Source: Deltaproteobacteria bacterium
GTDB lineage: Bacteria; Myxococcota_C; UBA6777
Reading direction: 5' to 3'
Assembly (NCBI GenBank): GCA_006226375.1
Contig: SBHC01000056.1
Span: forward strand, 1 to 64,000
Length of the DNA stretch: 64,000 nt
In this document: in pieces, positions 51,984-60,800 of the stretch
How the letters are laid out: the number at the start of each line of letters is the position of its first letter
Numbering within the stretch: position 1 is the stretch's first letter
The notes under the pieces: generated by a model
What the model saw: only the letters and a program-made list of their open reading frames with translations
Told to the model about the DNA's origin: nothing
Database searches by the model: none
Made by a program: the position numbers and the translations under genes

Positions 51984-53918
51984 TCAGTCTTTGCCTTCCA
52001 CAACGTCGACAACAGAAGGAGCTTCGTGCGCTTTGAACTCTCCAGCTTTGAGTCGCTTCATGTAATCGTGGTAAGCGTTCATCGCTTTCAATCCAAAGAT
52101 CAGCATGATTGGAATGTTGGCAAAGAGCATGATTCCAGTACCCAAGCCGGTCAAGGCATCCAGCTGGGCTTCTGTGCTCACAAGCTGAGGAATAGCCGCA
52201 ACGACCACCAAGAGGCAGTACACAACTTTGTATGCGAGAACCCAGCCTTCACCCACCAGGTACACAACCCCTTGCTCACCGTAGTAACTCCACGAGATCA
52301 TCGTAGAGAGCGCAAACAGCCAGGCAGCCAGGGTGACCAGCCACTTGCCTAACCCAGGAGTGACGGAGTCAAACGCCTTCGCGGTCAAGGTTGCACCTTG
52401 GAAAATAAAGAAGACATCTTTGGCGTTGACGTCCTTGTTCTTGAAGTTGGTAAAGGAGGGGGTCGCCACACTGGAGAAGGTATCCCAAGCGATGAACTTG
52501 GTGGGCTTCACCTTGCCTTGGCGAACATTGGTAGCCAACACTTTGGCCTTATCTTCAGGCAACTTCTTCGCCTTAACCAACTTGTCCAACGTAGCCTGAA
52601 GTCCAGTGACTTGCTGCCAGGAATTCAGAACCTTCACAGCAAGAACCACTTTTCCATTGAGGCGGTGCTGCTTGTTGTTGGATTTGGAGTTGGCGTCCGC
52701 TCCAATCACCATAAACACATTCTCTCCGGCCTGAGCTTTGGCTTCGGCTGGAACGGGCGATAACGCAAACGACCAGACTCGCTCTTCCCCTTTCTTGTAA
52801 GGAACAACCTTTCCGTCTTTGTTAGTCTTCTTCACCTGCGTCATGGTGGGAAGACTGGCCAACGCAAAGTCAGCTTGTCGGTTCCATACGCCACTGGAAA
52901 GAATGACCAAAGCGGTCAGGGTACACACCACAATGGTGTCGATGAAGGGCTCAAGGCCAGCAACCACAGCCTCACGAACGGGCTCTTTCGTTTTGGCAGC
53001 CGAGTGAGCGATAGGCGAAGAGCCCTGGCCTGCTTCGTTCGAGAAGAGCGCGCGCTTCATTCCCCACATAAAAGCATATCCAGCGGTTCCACCCAAAAAG
53101 GCACCTTGGGCTTCGAGGGGAGAAAACGCCGAAGACACGATCAGCTTCAACATTTCAGGGATGACGCCAATCTTGAAGATCAAGACATAGAAAGCTGCCA
53201 ACAAATAGATGGCACACATGAGGGGAACCAAGCGACCGGCAACGTTACCGATTCGTTGGATACCACCGATGATCACGAGACCGACAAGCACAGCGAGAAC
53301 AATACCGGTTCCAACTTTAGGAATGCCAAAGTAGCTGTAGGTCACGTCAGCCACGTTCCACGCTTGGAACATGTTACCGCCGGTAACGGCAGAGATCAGC
53401 AGCGTGACACAGAAGATACCACCGACCCACTTTCCAACGGTGATCCAAACACCTCCCCACTCAGCGAAGCCTTCTTTGGCAACCCACATGGGTCCACCGT
53501 GGGGCTCTTTGGGGTTGTCGGTGTTGCGGTACAACATCGACAGCGTCACTTCCGTGGTTTTCAAGGCCATCCCGAAGAAGCCTACGACCCACATCCAAAA
53601 CACCGCGCCCGGTCCACCGAGAGCAATCGCAAGCGCCACACCACCAATGTTCCCCAATCCGACCGTTGCAGACAGCGCTGCGGAGAGAGCCTGGAAGTGG
53701 TTGATCGCGCCAGGGTCTTCGTGATTGTCGTACTTGCCGCGTACAACCGCGGAGCCGTGAGTGAGCGCTTTGAACTGGCAGAAGCCACTCCAAAAAGTAA
53801 AGATGACACCTACGGCGAGAACGGCATACAAAACCCAATCGGACCACAACACGCCGTTAATTGAACCAATGATACTGTTGAGCGTGTCAAAAAACGACGC
53901 TGCGAAGTACACTCCCAT
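51984..53918 (-). CDS. alanine/glycine:sodium symporter (AGCS family) with hydrophilic insertion
   Basis: The ATG at 53918 follows AGGAG and gives 644 residues; the open frame runs further upstream to 54083 without support. AGCS features are clear: ATVGLGNIGGVALAIALGGPGAVFWMW, PHGGPMW and ALFSNEAGQGSSPIAHSAA, which bind sodium and the amino acid. Typical members have 450-540 residues; here about 165 hydrophilic residues (about 345-510) with several beta-strand-like pieces interrupt the membrane core after VILSSGVWN. The helices resume at WLVTLAAWLFALSTMISW. The substrate is probably alanine or a related amino acid. Confidence 0.88.
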   Translation of the reverse strand: MGVYFAASFFDTLNSIIGSINGVLWSDWVLYAVLAVGVIFTFWSGFCQFKALTHGSAVVRGKYDNHEDPGAINHFQALSAALSATVGLGNIGGVALAIALGGPGAVFWMWVVGFFGMALKTTEVTLSMLYRNTDNPKEPHGGPMWVAKEGFAEWGGVWITVGKWVGGIFCVTLLISAVTGGNMFQAWNVADVTYSYFGIPKVGTGIVLAVLVGLVIIGGIQRIGNVAGRLVPLMCAIYLLAAFYVLIFKIGVIPEMLKLIVSSAFSPLEAQGAFLGGTAGYAFMWGMKRALFSNEAGQGSSPIAHSAAKTKEPVREAVVAGLEPFIDTIVVCTLTALVILSSGVWNRQADFALASLPTMTQVKKTNKDGKVVPYKKGEERVWSFALSPVPAEAKAQAGENVFMVIGADANSKSNNKQHRLNGKVVLAVKVLNSWQQVTGLQATLDKLVKAKKLPEDKAKVLATNVRQGKVKPTKFIAWDTFSSVATPSFTNFKNKDVNAKDVFFIFQGATLTAKAFDSVTPGLGKWLVTLAAWLFALSTMISWSYYGEQGVVYLVGEGWVLAYKVVYCLLVVVAAIPQLVSTEAQLDALTGLGTGIMLFANIPIMLIFGLKAMNAYHDYMKRLKAGEFKAHEAPSVVDVVEGKD

Positions 53919-54233
53919 GAACTCACTCCTATGGATGAGGGATACAAACACAAGGAAGCCTTCTCTCATGGGAAAACATCCATGGAAACCAGCCCACGGA
54001 GGGCTTGCATGGTAAAAAGGCAACCTGGTCATCGAAAATTGCTGGGGTGCATCGTCCTGCAAAGTTTGACGAAAGTCAAGCAAGCGACAACGAGTTCGTC
54101 CATTGACAATTTAGCAAAGAATCGGTAACAAAGCCTTTTGGCTCCATAGTCGTATCAATTCAAAGTAGCTTTTGCTCTAGCCGTGTGATTGACGGTTCAG
54201 AGACCTGCGTTTCAGTTCAAGGAATTCATCACA
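53919..54233. other. 315-base divergent intergenic region
   Basis: The region lies between the alanine symporter and the alpha/beta hydrolase gene. It holds a near-consensus -35 box (below) and a small AGCC-TTTT-GGCT hairpin near 54131-54145. I see no gene in it. Confidence 0.45.
54103..54131 (+). promoter_or_regulatory. candidate promoter of the alpha/beta hydrolase gene
   Basis: TTGACA (54103-54108) is a perfect -35 box, followed after 17 bases by TAACAA (54126-54131), 102 bases before the ATG. Confidence 0.4.
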
Positions 54234-55505
54234 ATGACTCACATCAAACCACCCGCTGGATGGGGAAATCGTTCCCAGCTGCATGCCACCCTCAACGAGC
54301 TAGCCGACCTAAGGGGCAATCGTGATGGGATCTGGAACAACGAAGACCAGGCACCCGGTGACCACGGGAACTTCTTCGACCGCCAGCCCATCGTTGCCAA
54401 AGTTCGCAGCCTCCTGGGAACAGGCATCTCCACCGAAGATGAAATCGCCTTGCTCCGTGAGTATCGAGTGGAACAAGAGAGCCGCTGGAACCGCCCAGTG
54501 AGCCAACTCGACACCAGCAAGCTGTCTGACGCTGACTTGTTCCTGGCCCAAAAAACCATGGTATTGGACCGACTGGGACGCACTCCTTCGGACGTCACTG
54601 AAGGATTTGTGGAAGCAGTCGGCTCTGTGGACGGCCACGACATCGCACCACGGGAAGTCTTTTGGCAGCGATTCAAGCCTGTGGGTGAACCCAGCGGGAA
54701 AGTCATTGTGGTGTCTCCAGGCTTCCAAGAGACCGGCCGCAACTTCTACGAGCAAATCGATAAGATGAACCGACTGGGCCACGACGTCGTCGTGATGGAC
54801 CATCAATGGGGTGGCCAGACCGAAGGCAGCCCTGGTGGACTCGACCGTGGCTTTGGTGTGGCTCGTGACGTCGCAGCGGTTGCAGCCTTCGCCCAACAAG
54901 TTGTGGAGTCCGACTACCCCGAAACCGCCAACGCGGAGGTTGTGTTGTTTGGGAACAGCATGGGCGCAGGCCCTGGCGTTCTCGGCGCGATGATGCTCAA
55001 CGACAACGATCGCATCCAACTGGACGGCCCACAAATGCCAAAGGGAGTGAAAGCTGTGCTTCAAGCGCCTTTCCTCCGCGCCACAGACAACGTCACCAAC
55101 GACGTCCTGAACCTGGCCAGCAAGCTCCCCTTGTTGAACCGCATCAAAGCTCCCAGCGCGGGTGTTCCCGTTCTCAACCATGACCCTGTAGGTACCGAGA
55201 AAGGGACCCAATGGGCAGTGATGGAAGACACACGCGCTCAACTCCGAACCATGTCGGCGGCAACTCCCGACCTGGAAACTCTCGAAGATTACATGGACGC
55301 AGGGATGCGACCCCAAGGCGAGATCTTCGTTGTGCACGGCAAGGAAGACCCACTGGCCGATGCAGGCGCCAGTGAAGAGCTGAAAGAACGTTGGGGCGAC
55401 CAAGTGAACTTGCAGATCCTCGACAGCAACAACCACGTCCTTGAGCAAAACCCTGGAGAGCAAGACCACGCCATCCAAGGTCTCCAAAACCTCCTGGGTC
55501 TCTAA
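54234..55505 (+). CDS. alpha/beta hydrolase family protein
   Basis: The ATG at 54234 has AAGGA about 11 bases upstream and gives 423 residues with no signal peptide. The first 130 residues are a helical, charged segment of unknown role. The hydrolase core has VVSPGFQETGRN, a nucleophile elbow FGNSMG (Ser242), acid Asp372 in HGKEDPLAD and His401 in NNHVLEQ. A complete triad suggests an active esterase, thioesterase or peptidase, possibly acting on a large or lipid substrate, as VVMDHQWGG lies at the usual loop. No close functional neighbour. Confidence 0.8.
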   Translation: MTHIKPPAGWGNRSQLHATLNELADLRGNRDGIWNNEDQAPGDHGNFFDRQPIVAKVRSLLGTGISTEDEIALLREYRVEQESRWNRPVSQLDTSKLSDADLFLAQKTMVLDRLGRTPSDVTEGFVEAVGSVDGHDIAPREVFWQRFKPVGEPSGKVIVVSPGFQETGRNFYEQIDKMNRLGHDVVVMDHQWGGQTEGSPGGLDRGFGVARDVAAVAAFAQQVVESDYPETANAEVVLFGNSMGAGPGVLGAMMLNDNDRIQLDGPQMPKGVKAVLQAPFLRATDNVTNDVLNLASKLPLLNRIKAPSAGVPVLNHDPVGTEKGTQWAVMEDTRAQLRTMSAATPDLETLEDYMDAGMRPQGEIFVVHGKEDPLADAGASEELKERWGDQVNLQILDSNNHVLEQNPGEQDHAIQGLQNLLGL

Positions 55506-55648
55506 CCTCCCCTCTTTCCTGCCCCTTGCCAATCCCTTCCTCTCACTTCAACACAACGAGCTTTCCCCTTCACCAACCAAGTTGACAGAGAGGGAGGCAA
55601 GGCGTTACTCTGGGCGGGTTTTCTACCAGTACTGTGAGCTTTTTTAGG

Positions 55649-55680
55649 ACCCGACGGGCCACTCCATTCAGTCGTCGGGT
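55649..55680 (+). promoter_or_regulatory. leader hairpin before the NSS symporter gene
   Basis: ACCCGACG (55649-55656) pairs perfectly with CGTCGGGT (55673-55680), loop 16 bases, just upstream of the AAGGAG ribosome site. There is no T tract after it. It may be a 5' leader element or a terminator variant for read-through from upstream. Confidence 0.35.
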
Positions 55681-55703
55681 TGAGAGAAGGAGTCAAGTTC
55701 ATC

Positions 55704-57227
55704 ATGGAACAAGAACGACAACAATGGCGCTCGAAGATGGGCTTTCTGCTCGCGGCTTCGGGCTCGGCCATTGGCCTCGGTAACATCGTTGTGTTCAGCG
55801 CCAATGCCTACAAGTATGGAGCCGGCGCTTTTTACCTGCCGTATCTTATCGCGTTGGTCCTTGTCGGACTGCCTGTGATGTGGCTTGAGTTTGGCCTCGG
55901 TCAAACCCAGCAGCGTGCCTTTCCCCAAGCGATGGGCAACATCGGAGGGAAGTGGGGAGAAATTGCCGGATGGTGGGCTCTCCTGAACGCTACGATCATC
56001 ACCATGTTCTATGTGGCTATCCTTGGTTGGGTCCTCGGGATGTGGTGGAAGGCTCTGATGGGAACGCTGTGGGAGCCCACGGCTGCTCTCATGGGCTTCA
56101 AGATGGCGAGCCTACCCAACCCAACAGGCTCCTTCTTTGCGCTCATTTCAAGCTGGAGCAACGTCATCTTTGTGGCCATCGTATGGCTATTGAACATCGC
56201 TCTTGTTCTCAAAGGTGCCCGCTCCATTGAGACCGGCGTGAAGCTGATGATGCCGCTGATGTGGCTGTTTATGCTCGTGCTGGTCATCGTTGGATTGTCA
56301 CAACCGAACGGAATCCACGGCATTTACCTGTTGTTTACACCCAACTTTAAGGCGTTGGGTTCCTACGCCGTTTGGAACGGTGCATTCAGCCAGATTTTCT
56401 TTACGTTGTCGTTGGGCTTTGGTGTAATGACGGCCTATGCAAGCTACCTCCCCAAGAAAGCCGACCACACCACCAACGCCCTGATTGTTTCAACAATGAA
56501 CTGCAGCTTTGAGATGATCTCGGGTCTGGCCATCTTTACGTTGGTCTTTGCCTTCGCTCTCACTCCCAAAGCAAGCACCCTGGCGATGATGTTCTTCGTG
56601 GTTCCCAAAGGCATTGCCCAGCTCTCTGTAGGCTACCAGGTCCTTGGAGTCTTGTTCTTCACGTTGCTGTTGGTCGCAGGCCTTTCCAGCAGTATCTCGC
56701 TGATTGAAGCTCTCGCTGCGGCTGTGATTGATAAGTTCCAGTTCAAGCGCACCAAGGTCATTCTGTGGATCGCGGGCATTGGAGTGCTGGGAAGTATTGC
56801 TTGTGCGCTTCCCAAGATCATCGACCCAGGCCTCGCCAGCAACGGGACCCTTGGATTAACCATCCTTGATTTGGTTGACCACTACGCTTCCAAATATGGA
56901 CTCCTTTTGGTCGGAATCATCGAGTGTTTGATCATCGGCTGGATGATGCCCATCAGCAAACTTCGGGAAGCTCTCAACGAGCACGCCAGCATCAAGATTG
57001 GAGTGTGGTTTGATGTCCTTATCAAGTTTGTCATCCCCATTTTGCTCTTGATTCCTATCGCGTTGACTGTTCTGGACACCATGAAAAAAGGTCTCTATGG
57101 CAGCAAGTATGTCCTTGGGGGCATCAACATTTTGCCAGCAGCCACGGCCATTTTCTGGGCAGCCTTCACCTTTGGAGGCGCCTTCTTGCTCACGACTCTT
57201 CAGGCTTCCAAGAACGCCAAGAAATAA
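55704..57227 (+). CDS. sodium-dependent amino acid transporter (NSS/LeuT family)
   Basis: The ATG at 55704 (AAGGAG upstream) gives 507 residues with about 11-12 helices. The first helix carries GFLLAASGSAIGLGNIVVF, matching the LeuT sodium/substrate site, and GAGAFYLPYLIALVLVGLP follows. Family members take up amino acids with sodium; in LeuT, the region near ASYLPK-type loops closes the site. The next gene begins ten bases after the stop, forming an operon with an anchored Ig-like protein and a giant membrane protein. Confidence 0.9.
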   Translation: MEQERQQWRSKMGFLLAASGSAIGLGNIVVFSANAYKYGAGAFYLPYLIALVLVGLPVMWLEFGLGQTQQRAFPQAMGNIGGKWGEIAGWWALLNATIITMFYVAILGWVLGMWWKALMGTLWEPTAALMGFKMASLPNPTGSFFALISSWSNVIFVAIVWLLNIALVLKGARSIETGVKLMMPLMWLFMLVLVIVGLSQPNGIHGIYLLFTPNFKALGSYAVWNGAFSQIFFTLSLGFGVMTAYASYLPKKADHTTNALIVSTMNCSFEMISGLAIFTLVFAFALTPKASTLAMMFFVVPKGIAQLSVGYQVLGVLFFTLLLVAGLSSSISLIEALAAAVIDKFQFKRTKVILWIAGIGVLGSIACALPKIIDPGLASNGTLGLTILDLVDHYASKYGLLLVGIIECLIIGWMMPISKLREALNEHASIKIGVWFDVLIKFVIPILLLIPIALTVLDTMKKGLYGSKYVLGGINILPAATAIFWAAFTFGGAFLLTTLQASKNAKK

Positions 57228-57237
57228 GGAACATGAC

Positions 57238-57855
57238 ATGCGTATGAAAGTACACTTCCAAGCCTTGGTTCTTGTGGGCCTGATAAGCTTCGCTTTTCCT
57301 GGAGTCTCTGCAGGAGAAAAGGCGAAGAAAGCCCCAGAACGAGCCAAAGCAGCGCCACGAAAAGCAGACGCTCCCAAAAAGGCTGAGCCCCGAAAAGCCG
57401 CAAAGCCAGCTGCTCGTCGAAAAAGCGCTCCAGCCCAACCTGCCAAGAAAGTTGCCTATGCCATCAAAGTCACCCCAGCCAAGAAGCTGGTGGTGAACAA
57501 GCCAGCCACCGTCACCGTGACCGCGGACAAGCAAGCGTCCAGTGGGGTTAAGATCTCAGTTGTCTACTACCCTTACAGTGAAGCAAGCGTCACCGTGATG
57601 GAAAAGCTGCGCACCGACACAGGAGGAACCCTTCAGTGGACTCCCAAGTCACCGGGATTGGTGATTGTTAAGGCTGTAAAGGCGGATGGGAAAGACAAGA
57701 AGGGAAAAACCAAGTACAAGACCCTCGCCAAAACAACGGTGTCCGTTCAGTACGATGGATTGCCAATGGGTGGACTGCTTGTGTTTGCCCTCGCGGGCTT
57801 CTTGCTCTTTGGTGGAATGACCTTTGGTTTCTTCAAAGCATTCAGCCAGGAGTAA
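57238..57855 (+). CDS. exported Ig-like protein with C-terminal membrane anchor
   Basis: The ATG at 57238, eight bases after AAGGA, gives 205 residues. A signal peptide (about 1-24) is followed by an Ala/Lys/Pro-rich spacer (about 25-72), a beta-sandwich-like domain (about 75-170; KLVVNKPATVTVTAD and SPGLVIVKAVK) and a membrane helix (about 178-200) near the C-terminus. Such domains resemble transthyretin-like or carboxypeptidase-regulatory folds. It could be a periplasmic partner of the transporter upstream. The frame is open upstream inside the transporter gene but that part is not real. Confidence 0.66.
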   Translation: MRMKVHFQALVLVGLISFAFPGVSAGEKAKKAPERAKAAPRKADAPKKAEPRKAAKPAARRKSAPAQPAKKVAYAIKVTPAKKLVVNKPATVTVTADKQASSGVKISVVYYPYSEASVTVMEKLRTDTGGTLQWTPKSPGLVIVKAVKADGKDKKGKTKYKTLAKTTVSVQYDGLPMGGLLVFALAGFLLFGGMTFGFFKAFSQE

Positions 57856-57864
57856 GACGCTTCG

Positions 57865-60800
57865 ATGACGGAACCCCCCCACTTTCCTCCCACACCAACT
57901 TCCGATCCAGCCCTCGAAATCCTTCAACGTTGGTTGAGCATTCTTCGCCAGCGGGTCTCCCGGCACACCTTCCGTATGCTCGCTCGTGCGATGGTGGTTC
58001 TGGGATTCTTGGGGAGCGCTTACGTCTTGGGCTGGGGCACAATCCCTGTACACGCCGGGTGGTCTGCGTACTCCCAGCTGCTGGTGTTTCCCCTCTTTGG
58101 GGTTGGACTCTTTTGGTTTAGCCGTCAACTCGATGACGTCAACATTGACTGGGACCGTTGGTGGAAAGTGCTACCCGCGGGGTTCTTCTTTGCAGCCCTC
58201 CGTCACCTCTTTCATTCCTGGACCCTCGCCCTCGCGGTGTGGGGTCTCTCTGCCTGCTTGGGTCTAGGATTTCGAGCCCTTCGTCAGCGCAGGTATCCGA
58301 CCAAAGAGAGGCTCAAAGAGGCCGCTTGGGACAACCTTATCCTCCTCGTGTTGCTCACCAACCTGTTCCTCCCCAGAGCCTTGTTTGCTTCCTTTGTTGT
58401 CTTTCTCCCCATCGTTCTCCTTGTCGTGTTTTACAACTTCATCCTGGAGCGTGACCGACTCCAGCGAGCCAAAGCCCTCGCAGTCGGAGCCCCACCGAAC
58501 TGGCTCCGTCGCGCCAACAAATTACTTCCGTCCTCGACGTATTTGTTCTTACTCCTTCCAGGGTTGCTGTTTGCTGAGGCCTTTGTCTTCCACGCGGTGT
58601 ACCAAACCACCCACTCCATCGAAGTTCGCAAGCAAGATCCTTTCCGCCCACCCAACCTCCGTGACTGGCTGGTCTTTACGCTCTCTGCGAAGATGAAAGC
58701 CAAGCCTCGGAGGCGAACGAAAAAGATTCTGTCCAAGCAAGAGGTGATTTACCGCGAGCTAGGACGAGGATACAGCCTGACGGCGAGCTTGCTGCGTGGT
58801 TTCCTCATCTTCTTCTACGCCAAGCGATTGCTCCTCATCTTCTTGCTTCTCATGGAGAAAACCTTGGGCCTTCGGGTCCATCGGATTGGTGAGATCAACG
58901 GCGAAGACGGGGCAAGGGGTCGCCTGGAGGAAGTTCGACAAGTTCTGCTCCGAACCCTCGACAGCTTCCCCCGAGCCTGGGCAGGATTGTTTTTGCGCGG
59001 CGTCCAAGGCAAGCACGGAGCGCTGGACCCCATTGGGACGTTAATCCGGAACATCCAATGGTTTCGGAGTGAGTTTCTTCCTCGAATCATTCCAGGGATG
59101 AAGGCCAAAGCCACACCCAGTGAAGCCGATTGGAGCCGCCTCGTTCGTGAAGAGCAGATCTCCTTGTTAGGTCAGATGCAAGACCGTACCTGGGTGATTG
59201 AGTCCTTTATCGACATGGTCAGCCCTCCTCACAGCAGCACCATCCGAGGAAAGATCTACTACTACACCAACATCCCTGGATTAAGACCCTTCGTTCATTT
59301 CTATATGAAGCCTCCCGAACCGGAAGTTCGCGCTCGGCTCATCGAGGAGATCCCCAATGTTATCGCACGAGCCATCGCCACGCGGGGAGACCAGATTGTT
59401 CTGAGTGATGTGGAAAACGACGTACTCACCCAAGAACAAGTCTGGACCTTGCGAGATCGTGCCCTCACAGTGTTGGGAGACCTCACCCAAAACAAAGAGC
59501 CGATGATCAAGGCAGCGGCGGTACAAGCAATCGGAGCCATCGCCAAGCTAGAGCGACCAGCCCTGTACAACAACCCCCAGATCTGGGCCCAACTGAGCAA
59601 CAAGTTGGCCCCTTTCCTCAAGCCGGATTCCAAAGCCCCTTCCGAAGACGACAAACCAAAACAACAACCGAAGAAGTCCGAAACGAGAAAGGAAGAAGAA
59701 AACACTCCAACCTCCCCATCGGAACAAGAAGGACTTCCAGAGCCGCTTTACCCAGACCCCTTCCAAAGGTTAAAGCAAGTCACATCCGAGAGTTTGCATC
59801 CCTATGCCTTGGCAACACTGGGCACTCTTGGGGTCCGTCGGTCCGCAGTGCTCTTATCCGAACACTACCCCAACACGAACCATCCCCTGCTTGTCCTTCA
59901 AAGCCTTGGTATGGGAGGGAAAGGCAGCGGGCAGGAAGACTCAGGCTTTCCTGTAGCAGAAGAGTTTTTGCTGCGAACGGCCACGCAATCGGAGAACCCT
60001 GAAGAGACGTCGAAAGCGCTCTCCTCCTTGGTCAGGTTGTCGTTCCCCTATCCCATCGCGACCTCCTACAACCTTTACCTACAGGAAGCGGCCCAAGCCG
60101 AAACCATTCGTCATGGACTTCAGAAGTTGGAGAGCGAAAGAGAAAAGCTGGAGACCTTGCGCGCCAACGACGGCGACGCAACAGACCGAGCCACCAAAGA
60201 AGAGCTCCGCCACCTCTACCAGTCTATGAATGGAGAAGCTGCCCGATTTGAGCAACAAGCTCTCCTGGTTCTCCAAAGACTGGCCGACACCTTCTGGGCC
60301 ACCCTTCACTACAGCGCTGCCGTCGTAATTGCAGCCTACAATGCTGGGGAAGGACTGTTGGAAGAGTCAGATTTCTCCGAGTACTTGGAGCAAATGTCCC
60401 TGGAAGACCCCCAGGGTTGGCGCGAGTGGATGGCTCATTTCCCCCAAGATCAAGACACATCGACTCTTTACGCCCCTTACATCCGATTCTTTGACTGGCT
60501 GGCTTCCTCACACAAAGACAACCTACCGAATTCAGGGTATGTGTTTGAACAATTCCTGTCGCTGCAAAACGCAAACCCGATTCGCTCCAACACCTCCGAG
60601 GACGAGCGCTGGCAAGACGTTCATGAGCTTTGCTCGCGGTTTGAATCGCACCTACAAGAAACGCTGCTGCAATGGACGTCGTGCTTGCCTTACCGTCCTC
60701 GCTCGTTCTATTCCTTTGCCTCCGAAGAGACGAAAGAACCGCAGTGTTGGCAAGTCACGTTGACGGGAACAACCCCCTGGCTGACGCCGTTGATGGACTT

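Noticed and set aside
52875-53864. 329-codon plus-strand frame opposite the alanine symporter
   Set aside because: Hydrophilic, His/Asp/Arg-rich antisense of a membrane protein gene, as expected by chance.
54309-55532. 407-codon minus-strand frame opposite the alpha/beta hydrolase
   Set aside because: The plus-strand gene has a complete catalytic triad; the antisense frame has no motif.
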